Notes under the pieces: model-generated
Seen by the model: only the letters and a program-made list of their open reading frames with translations
The model's database searches: none
What the model was told of the DNA's origin: nothing
Program-made: the position numbers and the translations under genes
Part shown: piece after piece, positions 11,436 through 18,749 of the stretch
Numbering within the stretch: position 1 is the first letter of the stretch
Layout: the number at the start of each line of letters is the position of its first letter
NCBI GenBank assembly: GCA_004144865.1
Contig: SEAY01000026.1
Location: 1-35,639, forward strand
Source: Comamonadaceae bacterium
GTDB lineage: Bacteria; Pseudomonadota; Gammaproteobacteria; Burkholderiales; Burkholderiaceae_C
Direction of reading: 5' to 3'
Length of the DNA stretch: 35,639 bases

Positions 11436-12314
11436 TCAGCCCGCCTCGGATGGAGCTCGCGCCAGCCGGCCGGTCAGCAGCCGCCAAAGCGCGACGGGCG
11501 TCGCGGCAGCTAGCATCAGAAGGATGCCGAAGCAGATCACCAGCGTGGACCACGCGAACGCGAGGCGGGCCTCCGCGTTCCCGTTTCGCAGTGCGCTCGC
11601 CGCCGCGTCGCCGCTGCACACCCAGAGCAGGAGTTCCATGGTGAACGCCACGAGGCACGGCGCAAAGACCAGGTAGGTCAGGGCCATCGAGGCAGCGGGT
11701 GAAGGTTCCTTGCGCGACTTGCGGGAGATGGCGGTCAGGATGGCCACGGGGACCAGCGCCCAGAGGCTTGCGGTCAACAGGACGCTGTTGAATCCCGAAT
11801 ACCCGGACAGCCAGCTGGCCAAGGCAGCCGAGCGCGTCAACGCGTCCATTGCGCGGGCGTCGAGGAGTCCGGCGGTCCCCGTCGCTGCAGGACCCACGCA
11901 CCCGACCACCAGGGCGGCGATCGCGATCGCCGCCACACTCCCCCACAGCTTGCGACGCACCGCCCTGTACGCGTCTTCGTTGTTGCGGCGGTCGTAGTGA
12001 TCCACGATGTGCAGCAGGCAACCTGCGGCGGCGATCAGCACGGCCAGCGAGAACAGGATCGCGGCCACGCCCGACAAATGAATGGGACCGCGCCTCGACA
12101 GCAGGACGTACATGTGCCCCGAGAGGAGCCCGATCAGTGCCCAGGCCCCCCACGTGATCGTGGCGATCCCGAGGATGACCCGCTGCATGAACGGAACGAC
12201 GTTCGGCACGTGCGGCGGCGCGGGCGGCCGCCACTTCGGCCTTTGTACGGCGAGGCGTTGCTGGTGTTCTTCCAGCGGCTGCGTGATTTCGAAGGAGCCG
12301 ATGGGGTGGCCCAT
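11436..12314 (-). CDS. Unrecognised six-helix membrane protein
   Basis: 292 residues. The first about 42 are soluble and Pro-rich. Six hydrophobic segments follow at about 46-66, 82-104, 124-142, 176-196, 210-233 and 251-273, with basic loops ('HYDRRNNEDAYRAVRRK', 'SRKSRKEP') consistent with inside-facing turns. I recognise no family. A competing frame on the same strand (11431-12234) gives only Arg/Ala-rich composition, so this hydrophobic frame is the real one. The start lies 4 bases after the rsxB stop, and a GAGG just upstream could serve as SD, so it is probably the last gene of the phaZ-rsxB transcript. Whether it works with RsxB, for example as a membrane partner, is speculation. Confidence 0.72.
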   Translation of the reverse strand: MGHPIGSFEITQPLEEHQQRLAVQRPKWRPPAPPHVPNVVPFMQRVILGIATITWGAWALIGLLSGHMYVLLSRRGPIHLSGVAAILFSLAVLIAAAGCLLHIVDHYDRRNNEDAYRAVRRKLWGSVAAIAIAALVVGCVGPAATGTAGLLDARAMDALTRSAALASWLSGYSGFNSVLLTASLWALVPVAILTAISRKSRKEPSPAASMALTYLVFAPCLVAFTMELLLWVCSGDAAASALRNGNAEARLAFAWSTLVICFGILLMLAAATPVALWRLLTGRLARAPSEAG

Positions 12315-12318
12315 GGCC

Positions 12319-12975
12319 TCAAGCTCCGCCGCGCTTCGCTCGCGCCCGCGCCAGCGCCGCTTCGATCACCGCCTTCTTGCGCGCCAGCTCCACGCCTTCC
12401 GCGCCGTGGGTGAGCGCCGGCAGGTCCGCCAGTTTCTCCTGCGCCTTGCGCTCCATGCGCTGCGCGTGGGCGATCTCCTCGCGCTGCTTGCGCGACTTGC
12501 GCGCCTCGTAGCGCGCGAGCGCGAGGTCCGCCTGCGGCTGCGACCACGCGTCCCAGCCCGAGCGGCCACCGGTGACGTTCTCCAGCGCGATGCAGTCGAC
12601 GGGGCAGACCGGCACGCACAGCTCGCAGCCGGTGCAGTAGGGCTCGATGACGGTATGCATGCGCTTGTTGCCGCCCAGGATGGCGTCGGTGGGGCAGGCG
12701 TCCAGGCACAGCGTGCAGCCTATGCACCAGTTCTCGTCGATGACGGCCACGGTGCGCGGACCTTCCACGCCGTTCGCGGGATGGAGCGCGATGACCGGAC
12801 GGCCCGTGAGCGCCGCCAGCCGGGTGATGCCCTGCTGGCCGCCCGGCGGGCACTGGTTGATCTCCGCCTCGCCGGCGGCGATCGCGATCGCATAGCCTTC
12901 GCAATCGGGATAGCCGCAGCGCGTGCACTGGGTCTGGGGCAGGGCGGCGTGCAGGCGCGCCGCCTCGCGGTTCAC
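12319..12975 (-). CDS. rsxB: RsxB-like iron-sulfur protein
   Basis: 218 residues from a GTG that overlaps the upstream stop (GTGA). An N-terminal Fe-S domain has C17, C20, C25 and C42 ('CTRCGYPDCEGYA...NQCPPGG'). Two ferredoxin 4Fe-4S motifs follow: C84/87/90/94 and C114/117/120/124. The tail (150-218) is charged, Lys/Arg/Ala-rich and helical. The enterobacterial RsxB/RnfB has an N-terminal membrane helix; this one begins directly with the Fe-S domain and should be soluble. No other rsx/rnf gene is near. In Burkholderiales this short version commonly stands alone. Role: electron carrier, partner unknown. The open frame continues upstream to 13215 but runs antisense-like through the neighbouring gene and was not used. 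Confidence 0.88.
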   Translation of the reverse strand: MNREAARLHAALPQTQCTRCGYPDCEGYAIAIAAGEAEINQCPPGGQQGITRLAALTGRPVIALHPANGVEGPRTVAVIDENWCIGCTLCLDACPTDAILGGNKRMHTVIEPYCTGCELCVPVCPVDCIALENVTGGRSGWDAWSQPQADLALARYEARKSRKQREEIAHAQRMERKAQEKLADLPALTHGAEGVELARKKAVIEAALARARAKRGGA

Positions 12976-14342
12976 TTGCGGCGGGCGCGTGCCGGGGTGC
13001 TGGCTCGCGCCTTGGCGGGCGTGCGACGCTCGGCGGCGAGCGCCTGGCGAACGGCCGGCTTGCGCGCGGCTTCCTGCGGCTGGTGGAACTGCAGGATGAA
13101 ATCGCGCACCTGCGGATAGACCACGTCGCGCCAGCGGCGGCCGCTGAAGATGCCGTAGTGGCCCGCGCCCTTCACCTCCAGGTGCTTCTGGCGCGCCTTC
13201 GGCACGTTGTGGCACAGGTCATGCGCCGCTTCGGTCTGGCCCGAGCCCGAGATGTCGTCCAGCTCGCCCTCGATGGTGAAGTGGGCGGTGGTGCGGATGT
13301 CCTCGGGGCGCACGCGCTCCAATTCGCCCTGCGGGTTGCGCACGTCCCAGTTGCCGTTGACCAGCGCGAACTCCTGGAACACCACCCGGATCGTTTCGAG
13401 GTAGTAGTCCGCGTCCATGTCCAGCACCGCGTTGTACTCATCGTAGAACTTGCGGTGCGCCTCCGCGCTCGCCTCGTCGCCGACGATCAGGTGCTTGAAG
13501 TAATCGTAGTGGCTGGAGAGGTGGCGGTCGGGGTTCATCGCCACGAAGCCGGAGTGCTGCAGGAAGCCCGGATAAACGCGGCGCCCGGCGCCCGGGAAGC
13601 TGGTCGGCACGCGGTAGATCACGTTGCTCTCGAACCACTCGAAGCTCTTGTTCATCGCCAGGTTGTTCACCGCGGTCGGCGACTTGCGCGCGTCGATGGG
13701 GCCGCCCATCATGGTCATCGACAGCGGCGTGGTTTCGCCCCGGCTCGCCATCAGCGACACGGCCGCCAGCACGGGCACGGTAGGCTGGCACACGCTGATG
13801 ACGTGGCAGTTGCCGTATTCGCGCTGCAGGTGCCGGATGAATTCCTGCACGTAGTTGACGTAGTCGTCGAGATGGAAGGCGCCTTGCTCCATCGGCACCA
13901 TGCGGGCGTTGCGCCAGTCGGTGATGTACACCTTGTGGTCGCGCAGCATGGTGCGCACCGTGTCGCGCAGCAATGTCGCGTAGTGGCCGGACAGCGGCGC
14001 GACGATCAGCACGGCGGGCTGCGCCTTGAGCTTGTCCAGCGTGCGGGGGTCGTCCGAGAATCGCTTGAAGCGGCGCAGCTCGCAGAAGGGCTTGTCGATC
14101 TCCACGCGCTCGTCGATGGCGACGTGCGTGCCGTCCACTTCCACCTTGGTGATGCCGAACTCGGGCTTTTCGTAGTCCTTGCCGAGGCGGTACATCAGGT
14201 CGTACCCGGCCGACATGCGCTGGGCGAAGGGATGCTGGCCGAAGGGGGAGAGAGGGTTGCTGTAAAGCTTGGAGGCCGCCTGCGCGAAGTCGGCGAACGG
14301 CTCCATGAGGGAGCGCTGCGCTTCGTAGATGTGGTAGAGCAT
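12972..14342 (-). CDS. phaZ: Intracellular polyhydroxyalkanoate depolymerase
   Basis: 456 residues from ATG at 14342 ('MLYHIYEAQRSLMEP', the usual start of this family); an in-frame TTG at 14369 lies within the promoter palindrome and is rejected. It matches intracellular PhaZ of the Ralstonia type. The alpha/beta-hydrolase nucleophile is Cys, C185 in 'ISVCQPTVPVLA'; 'GAGHYGIFSGRRWR' near the C-terminus holds the catalytic His. It degrades the organism's own PHB granules in the cytoplasm. After the fold there is a roughly 30-residue tail rich in Lys, Arg, Ala and Pro ('RTPAKARASTPARARRK'), which makes it longer than the 419-residue Ralstonia enzyme. The stop overlaps the rsxB start. Confidence 0.93.
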   Translation of the reverse strand: MLYHIYEAQRSLMEPFADFAQAASKLYSNPLSPFGQHPFAQRMSAGYDLMYRLGKDYEKPEFGITKVEVDGTHVAIDERVEIDKPFCELRRFKRFSDDPRTLDKLKAQPAVLIVAPLSGHYATLLRDTVRTMLRDHKVYITDWRNARMVPMEQGAFHLDDYVNYVQEFIRHLQREYGNCHVISVCQPTVPVLAAVSLMASRGETTPLSMTMMGGPIDARKSPTAVNNLAMNKSFEWFESNVIYRVPTSFPGAGRRVYPGFLQHSGFVAMNPDRHLSSHYDYFKHLIVGDEASAEAHRKFYDEYNAVLDMDADYYLETIRVVFQEFALVNGNWDVRNPQGELERVRPEDIRTTAHFTIEGELDDISGSGQTEAAHDLCHNVPKARQKHLEVKGAGHYGIFSGRRWRDVVYPQVRDFILQFHQPQEAARKPAVRQALAAERRTPAKARASTPARARRK

Positions 14343-14358
14343 GGGGGCACCCGTGTTG

Positions 14359-14373
14359 TTGCAGTGCAATATA
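14359..14373 (-). promoter_or_regulatory. phaZ promoter -10 with overlapping palindromic operator
   Basis: On the minus strand TATATT (14368-14373) is a good -10 about 26 bases before the phaZ ATG; the -35 is weak. TTGCAGTGCAA (14359-14369) is a perfect 11-bp palindrome overlapping the -10 and the expected transcription start. Its TGC-N3-GCA core resembles reported binding sites of the PHA-responsive repressor PhaR. Position and symmetry suit a repressor site; naming PhaR is inference. Confidence 0.45.
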
Positions 14374-14468
14374 CCAGCCAGAATCCAGGCGTGCAGGGGT
14401 GAAACTACGGATCAGTAGGGAACAATCCCCAGTCCCCCTGTTGCCCGCCGGGCCACCGGCACGAGTTG

Positions 14469-15368
14469 ATGCAAAGACGCCACTGGATGGCGGCCGCGGT
14501 GGCCGCCGGAGGATCCCTGATGCTGGACGAGGTTGAAGCGGCCGCTGCCGCGACGGGCCTGCGGTCGCTGCGGCCCAGCCCGCGCATGCCGGTGCTTTTC
14601 CTGGGCCATGGCAGCCCCATGAACGCCATCGAGGACAACGAATTCCGCCGCAGCTGGCAGGCGCTGGGCGCCGAGTTCGGCCAGGCGTTTCCGCGCCCGC
14701 AGCTGGTCCTGTGCATTTCCGCGCACTGGATCACGCAGGGCTGGCACCTGACGGGCATGGCGAGGCCGCGCACCATCCACGACTTCGGCGGATTCCCGCA
14801 GGCGCTGTTCGACCAGCAGTACCCCGCGCCGGGTGCCCCGGCCGTGGTGAAGCAGATCGCCGCGGGCATCATCCAGCCGAAGGTCGGCGTGGACGAATCC
14901 GAGTGGGGCTACGACCACGGCACCTGGTCGGTGCTGAAGCCGATGTTCCCGGCGGCGGACATCCCGGTGGTGCAGCTGAGCATGGACTACCACCGGCCGC
15001 CGGCGGAGCACTTCGCCCTGGGGCAGCAGCTGCGCGCCCTGCGCGAGCGCGGCGTGCTCATCGTGGGCAGCGGGAACATCGTGCACAACCTGCGGGCCAT
15101 CCGCCGCGAGGCCGGCCCCATGCAGGCGTACGACTGGGCCTTCGAGTTCGACTCGGTGGCGCGCGGCCTGATCGAGAAGGGCGCACTGGCCGAACTGGCC
15201 GACTTCCAGAAGCTGGGCCAGGTGGCGCAGCTCGCGCACCCGACCTACGACCACTACCTGCCGCTGCTGCACGCGGCGGGCGCGGTGCATCCGGGCGAGA
15301 AGGTGCGTTTCTTCAACGACCGGTTCCAGGCGGGCTCGATCTCGATGCGATCGGTGGTGTGGTCGTAG
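14469..15368 (+). CDS. DODA-type extradiol dioxygenase (YgiD-like), possibly Tat-exported
   Basis: 299 residues. It belongs to the LigB/4,5-DOPA extradiol dioxygenase family: 'FLGHGSPMN' (H47), 'CISAHW' (H86), 'GYDHGTWSVL' (H150) and 'HPTYDHYLPLL' (H258/H262) supply the expected metal ligands and catalytic His. The first about 38 residues precede the conserved core. They start 'MQRRHWMAAAVAAGG', a twin-arginine pair followed by a hydrophobic stretch, like a Tat signal. Start: ATG 14469 (a TTG three bases upstream is possible). It would open the ring of a catechol-like substrate; many family members have no known substrate. Divergent from phaZ, convergent with the FAD gene across a BIME-like repeat. 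Confidence 0.85.
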   Translation: MQRRHWMAAAVAAGGSLMLDEVEAAAAATGLRSLRPSPRMPVLFLGHGSPMNAIEDNEFRRSWQALGAEFGQAFPRPQLVLCISAHWITQGWHLTGMARPRTIHDFGGFPQALFDQQYPAPGAPAVVKQIAAGIIQPKVGVDESEWGYDHGTWSVLKPMFPAADIPVVQLSMDYHRPPAEHFALGQQLRALRERGVLIVGSGNIVHNLRAIRREAGPMQAYDWAFEFDSVARGLIEKGALAELADFQKLGQVAQLAHPTYDHYLPLLHAAGAVHPGEKVRFFNDRFQAGSISMRSVVWS

Positions 15369-15375
15369 GCAGGGC

Positions 15376-15459
15376 CGTCGGGGTTCGCCTGCGGGCTCAC
15401 CCCGACCTACGGGGGGGCGGCTCGAATTCGTAGGTCGGGGTGACGCAGGAACCCCGACG
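15376..15459. repeat. Paired inverted REP-like elements (BIME-like) between convergent genes
   Basis: Unit A (15376-15411) and unit B (15429-15459) are the same palindromic unit in opposite orientation. Read in one direction the unit is 'CGTAGGTCGGGGTGA', a short GC-rich variable part, then 'AACCCCGACG'. Each unit can fold alone and the pair forms a larger hairpin. This fits bacterial interspersed mosaic elements; it may also terminate both converging transcripts. Confidence 0.75.
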
Positions 15460-15468
15460 TCCCCGCGC

Positions 15469-17181
15469 TCAGATCGCCTGCAGCACCGACGGCCCCACCG
15501 CATGCGGCGACGAGTCGGCCGGCAGCCCGAGGATGGAGCGCGCAACCGCTTCGGCCACCTCGATGCCGTCCACCCCCGCCGACATGATCCCGCCCGCATA
15601 ACCGGCCCCTTCGCCCGCGGGATAGAGCCCGCGCACGTTGAGGCTCTCGTACTGCCGGTTGCGCGTGATGCGCAGCGGCGATGAAGTGCGCGTCTCCACG
15701 CCGGTCAGCACCGCGTCGGCCATCGCGAAGCCGGCGATCTGGCGCTCGAAGGCCGGGATCGCCTCCCGGATCGCGTCGAGTGCGTACACCGGCAGGCTCT
15801 CGCGCCCCGGCTGCGCGAGGTCGGTCATGCGCACGCCGGGCTTGTACGAGGGCTGCACCGCGCCCAGCACGCGGCTGCGCTGCTTCTTCACGAAATCGCC
15901 CACCAGCTGGCCCGGCGCGACGTAGCCGCCTTCGCCGAGTTCGTAGGCGCGCGATTCCCAGATGCGCTGGAACTGCATGCCGTCCAGCGGGTGCACGGGG
16001 CCTCCGGCCGCACCGTCCTGCCGGTAGTCCTGCGGCGAGATGCCCACGACGATGCCGGCGTTCGCATTGCGCTCGTTGCGCGAATACTGGCTCATGCCGT
16101 TGGTGACGACGCGCTCGGGCTCCGAGGTGGCCGCGACCACCGTGCCGCCCGGGCACATGCAGAAGCTGTAGACGCTGCGGCCGTTCTTCGCGTGGTGCAC
16201 CAGCTTGTAGTCGGCCGCGCCCAGGATGGGGTTGCCGGCGTTGGGCCCGAAGCGCGCGCGGTCGATCACGCCCTGCGGATGCTCGATGCGGAAGCCGACC
16301 GAGAAGGGCTTGGCCTCCATGTACACGCCGCGGCCGTGCAGCATGGCGAAGGTGTCGCGCGCGCTGTGGCCGAGAGCCAGCACGACGTGGTCGGCCCGCA
16401 GTTCCTCGCCCGAGGCCAGCGTGACTCCGCGCATCCGCAGTCCTTCGCCCTCCGGTTCCAGCAGTACGTCGGTGACCTGCTGGCCGAAGCGGATCTCGCC
16501 GCCCAGTGCCACGATGTCGGCGCGCATCTTCTCCACCATGCTCACCAGGCGGAAGGTGCCGATGTGCGGCTTGCTGACGAAGAGGATCTCCTCGGGAGCG
16601 CCCGCCTTCACGAATTCGGTGAGCACCTTGCGCGTGAGGTGGCGCGGATCGCTGATCTGGCTCCAGAGCTTGCCGTCGCTGAAGGTGCCGGCGCCGCCTT
16701 CGCCGAACTGCACGTTCGAATCCGGGTTCAGCACGCCCTGGCGCCACAGGCCCCAGGTGTCCTTGGTGCGCTGGCGCACTTCCTTGCCGCGTTCCAGCAC
16801 GATGGGCCGCAGCCCCATCTGCGCCAGCAGCAGCGCGGCGAAGATTCCGCAGGGGCCGAAGCCCACCACCAGCGGCCGCGGGCGCTCCGGCGCATGGCAG
16901 TCGGCCGGCGCATGCCCCACGAAGCGGTAGCGCGTGTCCGGCGCTGGCTTCAGGTGCGGATCGCCGGGATGCGCCGCCAGCACGGCCGCCTCGTCGCGCA
17001 CCTCGCAGTCGATCGTGTAGATCAGGAGGATCGCGCTCTTCTTGCGCGCGTCGTAGGCCCGGCGGAACACGGTGAAGGCGAGCAGGTCCGCGTCGGCCAC
17101 GCCGAGGCGGCGCACGACGGCGTGACGCAGCGCGTCCTCGGGGTGGTCCAGCGGCAGCCGGAGTTCGGTGATCCTCAGCAT
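15469..17181 (-). CDS. COG2509-type NAD(P)/FAD-dependent dehydrogenase
   Basis: 570 residues from ATG 17181, preceded by a GAGG at good spacing; an in-frame GTG-type start 15 bases upstream is less likely. The N-terminal about 90 residues form the small domain typical of this family ('AYDARKKSAILLIYTIDCEV'). The FAD-binding motif 'VVGFGPCGIFAALLLAQMG' and 'ERGKEVRQRTKDTW' follow. Further family signatures are 'QFGEGGAGTFSDGKLWS', 'GHSARDTF', 'FCMCPGG' and C-terminal 'LYPAGEGAGYAGGIMSAGVDG'. The family is widespread but biochemically obscure. It is the last gene of the minus-strand run, and a terminator lies just upstream of its start, so it likely has its own promoter. Confidence 0.9.
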   Translation of the reverse strand: MLRITELRLPLDHPEDALRHAVVRRLGVADADLLAFTVFRRAYDARKKSAILLIYTIDCEVRDEAAVLAAHPGDPHLKPAPDTRYRFVGHAPADCHAPERPRPLVVGFGPCGIFAALLLAQMGLRPIVLERGKEVRQRTKDTWGLWRQGVLNPDSNVQFGEGGAGTFSDGKLWSQISDPRHLTRKVLTEFVKAGAPEEILFVSKPHIGTFRLVSMVEKMRADIVALGGEIRFGQQVTDVLLEPEGEGLRMRGVTLASGEELRADHVVLALGHSARDTFAMLHGRGVYMEAKPFSVGFRIEHPQGVIDRARFGPNAGNPILGAADYKLVHHAKNGRSVYSFCMCPGGTVVAATSEPERVVTNGMSQYSRNERNANAGIVVGISPQDYRQDGAAGGPVHPLDGMQFQRIWESRAYELGEGGYVAPGQLVGDFVKKQRSRVLGAVQPSYKPGVRMTDLAQPGRESLPVYALDAIREAIPAFERQIAGFAMADAVLTGVETRTSSPLRITRNRQYESLNVRGLYPAGEGAGYAGGIMSAGVDGIEVAEAVARSILGLPADSSPHAVGPSVLQAI

Positions 17182-17194
17182 GGGCCTCAAATGC

Positions 17195-17216
17195 AAAACG
17201 CCGCCCGGGGGCGGCG
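17195..17216 (-). terminator. Intrinsic terminator after the 55-residue gene
   Basis: On the minus strand a GC-only stem of 7-8 bp (17209-17216 with 17199-17206) is followed by TTTT (17195-17198). It lies 20 bases after the stop of the small basic gene and just before the start of the COG2509 gene. Confidence 0.75.
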
Positions 17217-17235
17217 CAGCGCAGCTGTCAGCGGC

Positions 17236-17403
17236 TCAACCGCCCTTGTGCGGACGCTTGCCCGGGTTCTTCTTGCTGCGGGTGTGCGAACCGCGCTCCA
17301 GGCTCACCTTCTGGCCGTGGCCGGCGGTGAGGGTCACGCCCTTCGGGGCGGTGGGACGGGGGGTGGCCTTGCGGTCCGCTTCGGTGACGATCTTGTTGCC
17401 CAC
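17236..17403 (-). CDS. Small basic hypothetical protein (55 residues)
   Basis: GTG start at 17403 with GGAGAAG just upstream, TGA at 17236-17238, and an intrinsic terminator 20 bases later. The protein begins 'MGNKIVTEADRKATPRP' and ends 'SHTRSKKNPGKRPHKGG': no hydrophobic segment, strongly basic, Gly/Lys/Arg-rich and probably disordered at the C-terminus. The composition resembles small nucleic-acid or ribosome-associated proteins, but I recognise no family. SD, stop and terminator in the right order make it a credible gene despite its size. It lies 46 bases after the TIGR03862 flavoprotein gene on the same strand. Confidence 0.65.
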   Translation of the reverse strand: MGNKIVTEADRKATPRPTAPKGVTLTAGHGQKVSLERGSHTRSKKNPGKRPHKGG

Positions 17404-17449
17404 GACTTCTCCGTTGGGAATGGTTGGTGAATGAACCCGCGATTATCCC

Positions 17450-18748
17450 TCAGCCGGCGGACGGGCGTTCCGCCAGCCATTCCAGGGCCCCTTGCGCGGC
17501 CCGGCGGCCGGTCGCCAGGCAGGCCGTGAGCAGGTAGCCGCCGGTGGGCGCCTCCCAGTCCAGCATCTCGCCGGCGCAGAACACGCCGGGCACGCTGCGC
17601 AGCATGCCGCGCGCGTCCAGCGCCTCGAAGCGCACGCCGCCGGCCGTGCTGATGGCTTCGTCGATGGGGCGGGGGCGCGCCAGGGGCAAGGGCAGGGCCT
17701 TGATGGCCTGCGCGAGCGACGCGGAATCGGCAAGCTGCTGCGGGGTGAGCAGCTCGTGCAGCAAGGCCATCTTCAGGCCCTGCAGCCCGAGGCGGCTCTT
17801 GAGGTGCGTGGAGAGGCTGCGGGGTCCGCGCGGGCGGCTGACCTCGGCCAGGACGTGGTCGGCAGTGTGCTGCGGCAGCAGGTCGATGAGCAGGGTGGCG
17901 TGGCCCTCGGCGGCAATCGTGTCGCGCAGGCGGGCGCTGAGGGCGTACACCAGGCTGCCTTCGACGCCGGTGTCGGTGATGACGAATTCGCCGGGGAGGA
18001 AGTCCGCGCTGCGCGCTTCGTCGGGGTTCGGCTTCGCGCTCACCGCCGACCTACTGGTGCGCGCCGCCACCGTTTTCAGCGGCTGACCGGCGAAGCGCTG
18101 GCGCAGGTGGTCGCTCCAGCCGGTTCGGCCTGGCCCGGTGGGTGCGACGTCGAAGCCGCAGTTGGAGGGTTGCAGGGCCGCGATGTCGACGCCGCGCTGC
18201 TCCAGCAAGGAAACCCAAGCGCCGTCGGAGCCGAGGCGCGCCCAGCTCGCGCCGCCGAGGGCCAGAACGGTGGCGTCGGGGGTCACGCTGACCTCGCCTG
18301 CAGGCGTGCGGAAATGCAGGCCGCCTTCGGGCGTCCAGCCGGTCCAACGATGCCGCGTGTGGACGCGCACGCCGGCCGCGCGCAGGCGGTGCAGCCAGGC
18401 GCGCAGCAGCGGCGCCGCCTTCATGTCGGTGGGGAAGACGCGGCCGGACGTGCCGACGAAGGTCTGGATGCCCAGGCCGGCAGCCCATTCGCACACGGCC
18501 GGCCCATCGAAGGCGCGCACGGCGTCGAACAGGGCCGGGTTGCCAGCGCCATAGCGCTGGAGCAGGCGCTCCGTCGCTTCGGAATGGGTCAGGTTGAGCC
18601 CGCCGCGGCCGGCCAGCAGGAACTTGCGTCCCACCGTGGGCATGCCGTCGTACAGGTCGACCGAGGCGCCGCCCTGAGCCAGCACCTCGGCGGCCATCAG
18701 GCCGGCCGGCCCGCCGCCGATGACGGCGACGCGGCCGGTCGTCTTCAC
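17450..18748 (-). CDS. BaiN/HI0933-like flavoprotein (TIGR03862 type)
   Basis: 432 residues from a GTG placed 1 base after the aminotransferase stop. The FAD motif 'VAVIGGGPAGLMAAEVLAQGG' is at 7-27, then 'GRKFLLAGRGGLNLTHSE', which is diagnostic for the HI0933/BaiN superfamily. C-terminal 'STAGGVRFEALD' and 'VFCAGEMLDWEAPTGGYLLTA' complete the fold. Length and signatures fit the TIGR03862 branch. Reaction unknown; related proteins reduce C=C bonds or are uncharacterised. The tight spacing indicates an operon with the aminotransferase. Confidence 0.9.
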   Translation of the reverse strand: MKTTGRVAVIGGGPAGLMAAEVLAQGGASVDLYDGMPTVGRKFLLAGRGGLNLTHSEATERLLQRYGAGNPALFDAVRAFDGPAVCEWAAGLGIQTFVGTSGRVFPTDMKAAPLLRAWLHRLRAAGVRVHTRHRWTGWTPEGGLHFRTPAGEVSVTPDATVLALGGASWARLGSDGAWVSLLEQRGVDIAALQPSNCGFDVAPTGPGRTGWSDHLRQRFAGQPLKTVAARTSRSAVSAKPNPDEARSADFLPGEFVITDTGVEGSLVYALSARLRDTIAAEGHATLLIDLLPQHTADHVLAEVSRPRGPRSLSTHLKSRLGLQGLKMALLHELLTPQQLADSASLAQAIKALPLPLARPRPIDEAISTAGGVRFEALDARGMLRSVPGVFCAGEMLDWEAPTGGYLLTACLATGRRAAQGALEWLAERPSAG

Positions 18749-18749
18749 C

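Noticed and set aside
11431..12234. Alternative minus-strand frame over the membrane protein
   Set aside because: Arg/Ala/Gly-rich with no hydrophobic segments; the overlapping 292-residue frame has six clear membrane helices.
12976..13215. Upstream extension of rsxB by 80 codons
   Set aside because: It reads a second frame of phaZ and is Arg/Pro-rich; the GTG at 12975 in the GTGA overlap gives the normal RsxB start.
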